A DNA stretch of 64,000 bases from Planctomycetaceae bacterium (GTDB lineage Bacteria; Planctomycetota; Planctomycetia; Planctomycetales; Planctomycetaceae), in contig JANSXP010000015.1 of the NCBI GenBank assembly GCA_024742875.1, positions 1 through 64,000 of the forward strand. Direction: 5' to 3'. Positions 52,752-60,902 of this stretch are shown piece by piece. The stretch's first letter is position 1. Every line of letters starts with the position of its first letter. The position numbers and the translations under genes are program-made. The notes beneath the pieces were generated by a model. It was not told where the DNA came from. It made no database searches and was given only the letters and a program-made list of their open reading frames with translations.

Positions 52752-54941
52752 CTATTTCAGTCCTCGACGAATCAGCAGCGCATCAACGGTTGGCTCGGCA
52801 CCGCGGAACGCCTTGTACGACTTCATCGGATCCCGACTGCTGCCCCGCGACAGGACTTCGCGGCGAAACAAGTCGCCGTTTTCGCGGGTGGCCCCGCCGT
52901 TGTTCATCATGTGGGCGAAGCCGTCCGCCGCCAGAACTTCACTCCAGATGTACGCGTAGTAGCTGGCCGAATAACCACCGCCCCAGATGTGAGCAAAATA
53001 GGCTGTGCGATAGCGGGGTGGCACGGCCGCGATATCCACGCCGTATTTTTTCAGCGTGGTCGCTTCAAAGGCCTCGATGTCCGTGGGAATGTTGTCAGGA
53101 GACAGTGAATGCCACTCCAGATCAAGAATCGCGGCGGACAGATATTCCAGTGTGTCGAATCCCTGATTGAATCGACTGGCAGCAATGACGCGTTCCAGCA
53201 GCGCGACGGGGATGGGGGCTCCGGTTTGATGGTGGCGGGCATAGTTACTGAGGATCTCAGGGTCGATGGCCCAGTCCTCTTCAAATGTGGACGGAAACTC
53301 CACAAAGTCTCGTGGCGTTTCAGTGCCCGATACAGACGGATAGGTCACATCAGAGAACAGGCCGTGGACCGCATGCCCCATTTCATGAAACATGGTGGAC
53401 ACGTTGTCAAAGCTGATTAAGCCAGGCTCTCCATCAGCCGGTCGCGCATTGTTAAGCACGTTGATAATGACGGGTTTCTGATCGAGCAGATCCGACTGAT
53501 CCACGTACGAACTCATCCACGCTCCACCCCGTTTGGAATCGCGGCTGAAAAAGTCCACGTAGAACAGCCCGATGGCTGAGCCGTCGGCATCGATCACGTC
53601 AAACACCCGCACTTCCGGATGGTAGACGGGGATGTCTTTTCGTTCCTGAAACGAGATGCCGAACAGTCGGTTCATGGTGAAGAACACACCGTTTTCGAGC
53701 ACGCTGTTGACTTCAAAGTACGGTTTGACAATCGCCTCATCCACCTGGAATTTTTCCTGCCGCACCTTCTCGGCGTAGTATTCCCAGTCCCAGGGAGCCA
53801 GATCGTGTGATGCGCCCAGTGACTGCATCATCTGTTTCAGGTCGGCCGCTTCCTGCCGCACTTTGGCCACGACACCAGGGACAAGATCCGTCAGCATTTT
53901 TCGGGCCGCCTCCGGCGATCTGGCCATCTGGTCGCCCAGTTTAAAGGCCGCGTGGCTGTCGAATCCGAGCAGGGTGGCCCGCTCGGCCCTCAGCTGGGCG
54001 ATGTCCAGCACAAGCGCCCGATTGTCGATGCCGCCGTCTTCTCCGAGCGCCCGGTTGGCCGATGCTTTCCACACGCGTTCCCGCAGTGCTCTATTGTTCA
54101 GCGAGGCCAGAATGGGGACACGCGTCGTGTTGGTGATTTCCAGGACGTAACGTTCGTCCAGTCCCCGTTCGGCAGCCGTCTCTGCAGCGGCCGCAATTTC
54201 TGCGGCCGACAGGCCATCCAGTTCCTCAACAGTGTCCACCACAACGGATCGTTCTTTGGTGACGGCCAGCAGGTTGTCTTCAAACTGGGTCTGCAGGGTC
54301 GATAGTTGTTCGTTGATCGCTCTCACGCGATCCTGCTGTTCGCGCGACAAACGTGCGCCCGCGCGGACGGCATCTTCGTAGTGACCGGTGAGCACCTCCG
54401 TTTGCTCTTCGGACAGTTCCAGTTCGTCGCGACGACGGTAGAGTTCTTCGATGCGGTCAAACAGACCTCGATGCAGCAGAATGTTGTCGGCGTGGGCAGC
54501 CAGCAGCGGGGCAATCTCTTTCTGGATGTTCTGCAGATCAGGATTGGTGTGTGCGGACGTCATGTTGAAAAACACGCTCTGCACGCGGCTGAGCACGCCG
54601 CCCGATTTTTCCAGCGCGGCAATTGTGTTTTCGAATGTCGCCGCCTCCGACTGCCCGGCGATGGCCTCCACTTCCTGCAGCTGAGCTTTCATTCCCGCAG
54701 AGAATGCGGGCTGATAGTCGGCGATCGTGATGGTTGAAAAATCGGGCGCTTCAAACGCCAGTGGGCTGGGCTGAGCGAACGGATTGTCAGCGGAGAGGAC
54801 GTCGGTGCTGGTCACAGGAGTCACGCCATTACTTGAGGGGACAGTCTGAGCCGACGATCCTGGTGTCCACAGAACACAGGCAATCAATGCCAGCAGGCCC
54901 GGCGCACAGCGCACGGCAGACTCAGGAAAGAACAGTCTCAT
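52752..54941 (-). CDS. M3-family zinc peptidase (oligopeptidase A/Dcp-like), exported
   Basis: Zinc oligopeptidase of the thimet/Dcp family. The active site is FHEMGHAVHGLF (near 512-524), with the third ligand Glu in FVEFPSTFEEDWA about 25 residues on. The N-terminal helical part (about 50-480) has family features such as PLLAAHADNILLHRGLFDRI. A signal peptide (about 10-33) precedes AQTVPSS, so this copy acts in the periplasm, unlike cytosolic OpdA. I start it at ATG 54941; a GTG 21 bases upstream is open but weaker. Length 729 aa is normal. First gene of the run that ends with the sulfatase. Confidence 0.92.
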   Translation of the reverse strand: MRLFFPESAVRCAPGLLALIACVLWTPGSSAQTVPSSNGVTPVTSTDVLSADNPFAQPSPLAFEAPDFSTITIADYQPAFSAGMKAQLQEVEAIAGQSEAATFENTIAALEKSGGVLSRVQSVFFNMTSAHTNPDLQNIQKEIAPLLAAHADNILLHRGLFDRIEELYRRRDELELSEEQTEVLTGHYEDAVRAGARLSREQQDRVRAINEQLSTLQTQFEDNLLAVTKERSVVVDTVEELDGLSAAEIAAAAETAAERGLDERYVLEITNTTRVPILASLNNRALRERVWKASANRALGEDGGIDNRALVLDIAQLRAERATLLGFDSHAAFKLGDQMARSPEAARKMLTDLVPGVVAKVRQEAADLKQMMQSLGASHDLAPWDWEYYAEKVRQEKFQVDEAIVKPYFEVNSVLENGVFFTMNRLFGISFQERKDIPVYHPEVRVFDVIDADGSAIGLFYVDFFSRDSKRGGAWMSSYVDQSDLLDQKPVIINVLNNARPADGEPGLISFDNVSTMFHEMGHAVHGLFSDVTYPSVSGTETPRDFVEFPSTFEEDWAIDPEILSNYARHHQTGAPIPVALLERVIAASRFNQGFDTLEYLSAAILDLEWHSLSPDNIPTDIEAFEATTLKKYGVDIAAVPPRYRTAYFAHIWGGGYSASYYAYIWSEVLAADGFAHMMNNGGATRENGDLFRREVLSRGSSRDPMKSYKAFRGAEPTVDALLIRRGLK

Positions 54942-55099
54942 GTCCGACAGCGTAGTCGCCACTGTCGCGTTTGCGAAGCCACCGCAGGTCGGCTTCCCGG
55001 CGATCGTCGTTTTCGGGTTCTGAGCGGCAGCAAAATGCCGTGCCTTGGCCTGAGACCGTGCGTCGCGAGGGGTGTTTTCTGGCTGCCGTCTGGCAGGCT

Positions 55100-56170
55100 T
55101 TAACGTCGCTCGTGATGTTCCAGAATGGCCAGATAACGCTCGGCCGCCGCGATATCCAGCACGCGAACCCGTCCGAGTCCCTCGATGTCTGCCTTCCGCT
55201 GCGAGTTTTCCCTAAAAAAACGCGTCAGCTTCTGGTGGTCACGAATCTGATTGCGAGTCACAAAATCATCGGGTCGGCCATCAGTCAGCAGGGCGAACGC
55301 CTCGTCTCGATGGTCACGAACCCACTCCACCAGCGCGGCCAGCCTTTTCGGAGGGCGATGGAATCCGTTGCTCCAGGTCGCGTACACAGGCAAAGTGACG
55401 CGTGTGAGAGGCCGAGTGGTGACCGACACGCCGCCCAGCCCTGGGTTGTTGTCATAGTTGAGATAGCGGACGTGCACGGCGTGGTCGTCCGGCAGCCCGA
55501 AGATCGTCTGGCGTCCGCCCCGCAGATGGACGGCAGACACAATAGAACTCAGGAATTCGTCGGACCACAGAGCGGGCCCGAGAATCGGATCCGCCTGGCA
55601 GGGTTTCAGGCCAACAAAGACGAACGCGTTGCCTTCCAGTGGTTCACACGTGATCTGCAGCGCCGCTGAACCCAATGCTCGGATGGCGGCCGTTGTTGTT
55701 TCACCTGATTGCACGCGGACGTTGCTGGCGGTGCCGTGCAGCATAATTGGACTGTCGGCCGACTTCATGGACGGAACACGAGCCAGTCCTGGCCAGCTTT
55801 GAGCGACGAGGCGATAAGTCCCAGGACGCAGCTGGTCAAAACGAAACTGTCCTTCTGCATCGGTGCGGGCATGTTTCCAGCCGTCGATTCCCCGAAAACC
55901 GGTCGCCCGACTTACCGGACGACCTGAGTCGGCGTCGATCGGCCAGCCTGATTTTTGGTCCACCAAAAACACAAATGCGTTGGCATGGTGGTCTGGTTCT
56001 CCCTGTGACGTCAGCAGTTGCCCCGTCAGGACGCCGTCCTCTGCCGGCGGCTGGTCGGTGGCGGCCACAGGCGATGACAGCGCGCCCGAAGGCAGCGTTG
56101 CCGGCCACGTCGCAGCTGGCAACACGCCGTATGTCAGCCAGATCGGCAGAATCGCTCGCAGGACCTTCAA
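55100..56170 (-). CDS. Exported protein with carboxypeptidase-regulatory-like domain
   Basis: I take TTG 56170 as start: it overlaps the stop of the upstream gene (TTGA), gives a signal peptide (LRAILPIWLTYGVLPAATWP), and avoids a 120-base overlap that any ATG/GTG start further upstream would need. About 356 residues. Residues about 45-125 form a transthyretin-like beta domain (GQLLTSQGEPDHHANAFVFLVD ... TDAEGQFRFDQLRPGTYRLVAQ). A second part has no family I recognise. Function unknown; likely periplasmic. It follows the small DUF6265-like gene and is probably translated together with it. Confidence 0.65.
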   Translation of the reverse strand: MKVLRAILPIWLTYGVLPAATWPATLPSGALSSPVAATDQPPAEDGVLTGQLLTSQGEPDHHANAFVFLVDQKSGWPIDADSGRPVSRATGFRGIDGWKHARTDAEGQFRFDQLRPGTYRLVAQSWPGLARVPSMKSADSPIMLHGTASNVRVQSGETTTAAIRALGSAALQITCEPLEGNAFVFVGLKPCQADPILGPALWSDEFLSSIVSAVHLRGGRQTIFGLPDDHAVHVRYLNYDNNPGLGGVSVTTRPLTRVTLPVYATWSNGFHRPPKRLAALVEWVRDHRDEAFALLTDGRPDDFVTRNQIRDHQKLTRFFRENSQRKADIEGLGRVRVLDIAAAERYLAILEHHERR

Positions 56171-56688
56171 GGCGTCACCCGGCGAAAGTGAAACTGTCCC
56201 TCGTTGTAGCTTCCGTCTTTGCGCTTCATTGCAACAAAGACTTTCATTGAGCCATCCGCCTGGGTGGCGTACGTCAGACCCTGGAACCATGCCGTTTTGC
56301 CTTCAACTTTCACCAGGGGGAAGTCCACGGATTTGTCTTTTTCTTCCCAACCGGTGAAGTCCGGGTTGAAGTGCTTCACCCGCAGGACCGTCCCCTGCTC
56401 TGTCTGGATCAGATAGAAGAATTCTGAAAACCTGAGTTCGTCATCTTCCACCATGCGGAAGGTCCCCACCATGCAGCCGCCGGCAGGAGCGCTCCATGTT
56501 TCATGGCATTCAGCTCCCAGACCAGGCCCCTTCCATTCCCCGCGCAGCCATTGAAATTCAGACAGGTCTGCTGTTGCCGCTGCGGTGCCTTCTTTCAGGC
56601 GAACCGTGTGCTCGGTCAGTTTCTCATCGGCGGCCGCCGCACTCACACAACAGGAGACAAGCAGGGCAGGCAGCAGGACGCACTTCAT
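56167..56688 (-). CDS. Exported DUF6265-like protein
   Basis: Start at ATG 56688 (AGAGG upstream), giving a signal peptide (CVLLPALLVSCCVSAAAA). About 173 residues. The core FQWLRGEWKGPG ... ETWSAPAGGCMVGTFRMV matches the small beta-barrel DUF6265 family, as far as I can recall its motif. Function unknown, soluble, periplasmic. The stop codon overlaps the TTG start of the next gene. Confidence 0.7.
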   Translation of the reverse strand: MKCVLLPALLVSCCVSAAAADEKLTEHTVRLKEGTAAATADLSEFQWLRGEWKGPGLGAECHETWSAPAGGCMVGTFRMVEDDELRFSEFFYLIQTEQGTVLRVKHFNPDFTGWEEKDKSVDFPLVKVEGKTAWFQGLTYATQADGSMKVFVAMKRKDGSYNEGQFHFRRVTP

Positions 56689-56761
56689 GGGGCCTCTTTC
56701 CAACAGAATGAGTAACAGGACTGCTGATCCGGCTGTCAGCAATCAAAGACGGTTTGTTCAG

Positions 56762-57961
56762 TTACGGACCGACCCCGAGCTGAAAATCCAGCACACCGGA
56801 TTCGGGGGCAACTTCGGATCCGACCATCAGCTTCCCGGTTACATGCGTGGGGGACTCAAACCAGTTCAGTAGTGTGTTTTGAATGTCTGCTGGCACCGGG
56901 CTGTCGACCGCACGCGGCAGGTGCTGAGAGACGACAATCACGCTGGCATCGCCGCTTCTTTCGTGATGCAGGGTGTAGTTGCCGTTTTCGTCGGTTTTGG
57001 TCGCCGCCGCTCCCAGCACGTTCATTGCAGCCACCGTGGCTCGAAAGTCGGGGGCGTCTGTGGACAGACGCAGATTGCCGCCGTCGAGCAGCGACGTTCC
57101 CTGTCGCGCCTGCGGCAGCAAAAGTACCAGCGCGCCTTCATCAGGCAGCAAATGACCGGCTTCCGACACATATTCAATCCGACCACGAATGACACGGCCC
57201 GCATAATCGTCTGTGGCTTCGCGCGGTTGTGAGGCGGCTGTGTGCGTGAGTTCTTCGCGGGAAGGAAGATTGGGGTCGATGTCCTTACTGCGATCATCGT
57301 CGTCCGCGGGCTGCTGTGCGTCGTCTGCCTCGGCGATGGCTGTCGGGAGGAAACCTGTCCGTGTCAGCCACCAGCCGCCCGCCGTCCCACCGGCCAGGCC
57401 CAGCAGCAGAAACAGCACGGTGGTTACTGACCGCCACGCGTCATCCCGACGCGAATGACGCATGTCACGCAGTAGCTCGTCAGACACGGATGGCGCAGAT
57501 GTCTCAAAGGCGGCAATCTCTGAAAGTGATTTGCTTAGCTCATCGGCCGTCGGTAACTGCGATGTTGTCGCCGCCGGCATTTCGCCATGCTCCCAGTCCT
57601 GTTCACGGCTAATGATTTCCACTTCCGGCGAAGTCGCCGCTGCCGCTGTGTCATGCGCTGCTAAGGCATTCGCGTGCAGCGCCGGTTCTACAGCGGTAAC
57701 AGGGACTTCCTCGGCCGGCAGAGGTTCCGGCTGGATTTGCCCTGTGGGGTGTTCTGTCAAACTGGACAGTTCGGACAGAGCGGAAATGAGGGACTCGTCC
57801 CGTCCCGGCACGGGCTGAGCCGGCAGGCGGCGGGTCCGACCGTCCAGTTCGGGAACACGAATGCTGCGACCGCATTGCGGGCAGTCAACAATGGCACCGG
57901 CTCTTGAGCGGGAGATTCCGAGAAACTGTTGACAGAATCGGCAGCGAAATTTGATCGGCAT
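56762..57961 (-). CDS. Zinc-ribbon, single-TM protein with transthyretin-like domain
   Basis: Start at ATG 57961 (GAAGGGCAG upstream), beginning MPIKFRCRFC. A zinc ribbon with CRFC and CPQC (about 7-31) is followed by an acidic, low-complexity cytoplasmic part (about 40-200), one TM helix (TTVLFLLLGLAGGTAGGWWL, about 183-203 region), and an external beta domain of carboxypeptidase-regulatory type (about 260-399, with TDENGNYTLHHE). The long frame upstream of this ATG, to 58333, is antisense to the next gene and is not used. Same plan as the protein at 39892-40866. Role unknown. Confidence 0.78.
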   Translation of the reverse strand: MPIKFRCRFCQQFLGISRSRAGAIVDCPQCGRSIRVPELDGRTRRLPAQPVPGRDESLISALSELSSLTEHPTGQIQPEPLPAEEVPVTAVEPALHANALAAHDTAAAATSPEVEIISREQDWEHGEMPAATTSQLPTADELSKSLSEIAAFETSAPSVSDELLRDMRHSRRDDAWRSVTTVLFLLLGLAGGTAGGWWLTRTGFLPTAIAEADDAQQPADDDDRSKDIDPNLPSREELTHTAASQPREATDDYAGRVIRGRIEYVSEAGHLLPDEGALVLLLPQARQGTSLLDGGNLRLSTDAPDFRATVAAMNVLGAAATKTDENGNYTLHHERSGDASVIVVSQHLPRAVDSPVPADIQNTLLNWFESPTHVTGKLMVGSEVAPESGVLDFQLGVGP

Positions 57962-58241
57962 GTTCAGTCTGCCCTTCAGCGAATGCGGATTCCCCGTCAG
58001 AGTAACGTTCTGTCCTGTGACCTTGAACTGTCGCAGGCCGGAATCAACCTTGAAGAGGGAGAAATCATTTTTCGACCGCCCACAGCGATTGTCGACCGCC
58101 AAATCGGTGGGGACGACGCAAATTCCCCCGTCAACCAACAGTCCGATTTGTTGTCGCTGCGCTCGGCGATTATCATGCGGGTCCTGTCGACCGGGGATTC
58201 GTTCTGAATCCGACACTGTAATGGAAAAAGAAAGGCGTGAG

Positions 58242-58823
58242 ATGTCCGACGATGAAGATCTGGCAATGGAAGCGTTGTTGGACGACTCGGACGCTGGCTC
58301 CGGGACAGATGCGGGGGACGTTGCTGATCCCAACCACCCTCAGGACGAATTGCCGCAGATCCAGCCGCGAAAAAAAGTGCCGGATGCGCAGAAGAAAGAG
58401 CTGGCCAAAGAGCTGTGGGATCGTCTGGCCAAAAGCCGGCCCGGCCCAGACAACAAAGATCTCATGTTTTTGGCGCGATTCGTTCCGCTGCTGTCCAGCG
58501 CGGCGGCCAAGACACTGCTCGGCAAGAAGCTTACACTGGACGAGCTGAAAGAACTCATTCAGCACGTGCCCAAAGCCAAAGATGCGGCCGTGAAGCAGGC
58601 GCTGAAACTGGGCGCTGATCAACTGACCGAAGACGACGTGCGGTTTATCTTCACGCAGTCAAAATCGGCAGAGGTGGGCAAGTTTCTGATCAAGAAGTAC
58701 CCCAACGATGCCAACCTTGGGCTGGTCGAGCGCACGATTGACGACCTGACTGACTTCATCGCGGAAGTGCGTAATCGCGAGTCGACGAAATCCATCCTGC
58801 GGGAAATTGATCGCAGACTGTAG
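58242..58823 (+). CDS. Acidic helical protein of unknown function
   Basis: I start it at ATG 58242 (MSDDEDLAMEALLDD), preceded by AAAGGCGTGAG; ATG 58221 is possible but lacks a ribosome site. About 193 residues: a strongly acidic N-terminal 45 residues, then Lys/Leu/Ala-rich helices (LAKELWDRLAKSRPGPDNKD; LDELKELIQHVPKAKDAAVKQ). No signal or TM, no family recognised. Probably a cytoplasmic interaction protein. Divergent from the zinc-ribbon gene. Confidence 0.7.
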   Translation: MSDDEDLAMEALLDDSDAGSGTDAGDVADPNHPQDELPQIQPRKKVPDAQKKELAKELWDRLAKSRPGPDNKDLMFLARFVPLLSSAAAKTLLGKKLTLDELKELIQHVPKAKDAAVKQALKLGADQLTEDDVRFIFTQSKSAEVGKFLIKKYPNDANLGLVERTIDDLTDFIAEVRNRESTKSILREIDRRL

Positions 58824-59153
58824 CGACCCGGGCTGCAGAAGAATCGTAGTGCCGGTCGTTGGAGCAACTGATCTTTGGCAGATGATGAGTGCTGTTCGGC
58901 GTTTACATTCCGTGCCCTGATGCGGGAAGACACCAGCCGGGCACCAAATGTTGCCCGACAGTACGGAAACCTCGCGCTTTCGCACCCCACTTGTTGCCCT
59001 AATTCCCGAGCATTGCTGCCGCTGCACATCATTGCCTGAGCCAGGGGTGGGTGGTTTCCCGCTTCGGGGGACTGAGTATCACTGTTCGCCGATTGCGGGG
59101 GCTATGCTTCCTGCAGCAACCACGATTCGCGTACTCGTTCGCAGGGAGATCTT
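58824..59153. other. 330-bp intergenic region
   Basis: Between the acidic protein and the small zinc-ribbon ORF. Nothing supported beyond the likely promoter of the small ORF. Confidence 0.35.
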
Positions 59154-59366
59154 ATGTTGGGCCAAAAGCAGCACGGAAAGTTTTTCACCAGCACAACAGT
59201 GACGCTTCCGCTTTGTCCAAATTGTCGCCAGCGGCAAAAACAGGCTTCTGATCCGTCACGTTTTGTGGTCGGCTTTCTGGAAGACGGCTATTGCAATCGG
59301 TGCGGGCACAAAGAACGCAAGTCCGCAGCACAGTCAATCGGGGGGGCCTCACGAAGTTTGAGGTAG
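59154..59366 (+). CDS. Small putative zinc-ribbon protein
   Basis: 70 residues, ATG 59154 with GGGAG 5 bases upstream. Two cysteine pairs, CPNC (about 21-24) and CNRCG (about 47-51), are spaced like a zinc ribbon, with basic residues around them (RQRQKQ, HKERK). That, and the ribosome site, make it more than a random frame, but there is no family match I can name and the tail is unremarkable. Could bind zinc and nucleic acid; unproven. Confidence 0.45.
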   Translation: MLGQKQHGKFFTSTTVTLPLCPNCRQRQKQASDPSRFVVGFLEDGYCNRCGHKERKSAAQSIGGASRSLR

Positions 59367-59492
59367 GCCTCTCCTGTTTGCGAGTGTTCCAGGGGAGGGG
59401 CACAGCAAACGTATGGCCCGCACTGCCCGCATGCCGCACTGCCCGCTGTCACGGTAACTGCCAGACGATCGCGAAACGAGGCGGGAGTCCGC

Positions 59493-59530
59493 GCAGAAAA
59501 AAACCACCAGTGCTTGCTGGTGGTTGAAAA
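59493..59530 (-). terminator. Intrinsic terminator after tRNA-Cys
   Basis: Stem AACCACCAG/CTGGTGGTT with a small loop; seven A on the left read as a T-run on the minus strand. It lies just downstream of the tRNA. Confidence 0.85.
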
Positions 59531-59531
59531 A

Positions 59532-59604
59532 AGGGGCGAGCGGGATTCGAACCCGCGCGTGCTGGATTTGCAATCCAGTGCCTTAGCCACTTGGCCACCG
59601 CCCC
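59532..59604 (-). tRNA. tRNA-Cys (GCA)
   Basis: On the minus strand it starts GGGGCGG and folds as a standard cloverleaf: acceptor stem GGGGCGG against TCGCCCC (one G-U), anticodon stem CTGGA/TCCAG around loop TTGCAAA with anticodon GCA, and T arm with GGTTCGAATCC. The discriminator base is U73, a cysteine identity element. The 3' CCA is not encoded. A terminator follows. Confidence 0.97.
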
Positions 59605-60012
59605 GGTTTTTTTTTGCGTTCCGACGTCTGTGTCAAAGCGGCTAAGATAAGCGAACTTTGCCGGTCAGCCGGAACGCGAGGATTATAGGACAGCTATCGG
59701 CAATTCATCCAGCGTCCTGAAGTAAAAACCAAGCGAATTTGCGGCCAGGCCCGACGGCGTGACCTGTCCGGCCTGCAGAGCTGTGACACGCCCCGTTTTT
59801 TCAGGTTCGACCTGGCTTGAGTAGAACGCCTGAATTCACGCGGCTAGCATTGCTGCCCAGCGGGCCGACCGCCTCGCTCCTGTGCGCACAACCAACAGTT
59901 GAATGGTTTGTGCCTGTGGTGGGTGGACCTCTCACTTCGGCCCGCCAGGAAACGTCAATTCACCAGCTCACCGCTACGGACGGCGGATTGCCCCTCGTGT
60001 TCGGAGTCCAAA
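59605..60012. other. 408-bp intergenic region
   Basis: Between tRNA-Cys (minus) and the next + strand gene. The first 60 bases should hold the tRNA promoter (TTGACA on the minus strand near 59628-59633, but no good -10 at the right distance). No gene supported. Confidence 0.35.
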
Positions 60013-60804
60013 GTGGTTGCAGAAACTGAAGATCGTCTTATTTCCGTGGCGCGCGACGCCGTCAGTCAGTGCAACTGGGTGGTCGGTGAGTGTGCGGCCG
60101 CATGGACCCAGAAATATGCCCGTGGTCGTACGGACGCGGATTTCGGTCAGATGGTGGGCCTCAGCGGTGATCAGATTTACCAGCGGCGTCGCGTCTGGGA
60201 AGCCTTCGGCAAAAAGTACGAAGAGTATGGCAACCTGAAGTGGTCCTTCTTTTACGTGGCCCTGAACTGGGAAGACGCCATCAAGTGCCTGAACTGGGCC
60301 GACGAAAACGAGTCGACCGTGGCCGAAATGCGTGCCTGGCGACGGGCTCAAAATGGCGAAGATCTGTTTTCTGAGCCGGAGGAGGCTTACTCCGAGTGGG
60401 CCGCCCCGCTGATGATGGACACCAGCGACATGCCGCTGAGCACCGTCCAGGACCCGGCCGGATTTGTTCCCTCCGGCGAAGGCCCGCGAGCCGGAGCCGC
60501 CTACGAATCCAGCGAAGTGGAAACCATGGCTGGTGCGGCACGGGAGTCCGCCGAATATGCGCCCTTTAAGACGGGGGCCACCGCTCCGCCTCCCGGCGAG
60601 CAGGCGGCGGAAGTCGCCGTGCTCGAGCGTCCGGAAGTCACACCGGAACAGGTCTGGAAGCGAACGGTGGCTCTGCTGGAACGCCTCAACAAGAGCCTGG
60701 ATGCGAAAGTGCTGAAGTCGTTCGAAAAGCAGCCGGACAAAATTCAGCAGCGACTGGTGTCGGCATTTGCGGATGTGCAGGAAAAGCTGGGCGACTTCGT
60801 TTAG
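60013..60804 (+). CDS. Protein of unknown function with possible HTH-like N-terminus
   Basis: Start taken at GTG 60013, with GGAG 6 bases upstream; the frame is open to 59899 without a ribosome site. About 263 residues, no signal or TM. The N-terminal 110 residues are helical and aromatic (DFGQMVGLSGDQIYQRRRVW, LKWSFFYVALNWEDAIKCLN, ENESTVAEMRAW). The pattern is faintly like helical domains of ParB/DUF3102-type proteins, with a possible helix-turn-helix at about 45-65. A Pro/Ala/Glu-rich linker and a C-terminal helical part (TPEQVWKRTVALLERLNKSLD) follow. The DNA-binding idea is speculative. Confidence 0.7.
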   Translation: MVAETEDRLISVARDAVSQCNWVVGECAAAWTQKYARGRTDADFGQMVGLSGDQIYQRRRVWEAFGKKYEEYGNLKWSFFYVALNWEDAIKCLNWADENESTVAEMRAWRRAQNGEDLFSEPEEAYSEWAAPLMMDTSDMPLSTVQDPAGFVPSGEGPRAGAAYESSEVETMAGAARESAEYAPFKTGATAPPPGEQAAEVAVLERPEVTPEQVWKRTVALLERLNKSLDAKVLKSFEKQPDKIQQRLVSAFADVQEKLGDFV

Positions 60805-60846
60805 CCCACGCGTTGAGTGCCTGCCCGGGCAAAAACAGATTCAACC

Positions 60847-60883
60847 AACAGAGCCGCCGTGCACCCCGCATGGCGGCTCTGTT
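60847..60883. terminator. Bidirectional intrinsic terminator between convergent genes
   Basis: A perfect 12-bp stem AACAGAGCCGCC/GGCGGCTCTGTT with a 13-base loop, in the 98-bp gap between the + strand gene ending at 60804 and the minus-strand RND gene ending at 60903. The T-tract is broken (TTTCTGTTG) but the stem is strong. Confidence 0.7.
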
Positions 60884-60902
60884 TCTGTTGTAAGACCAGG
60901 GC

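Noticed and set aside
57962-58333. N-terminal extension of the zinc-ribbon protein
   Set aside because: Antisense to the acidic protein gene; the ATG at 57961 places the zinc ribbon at the N-terminus as in the sister protein.
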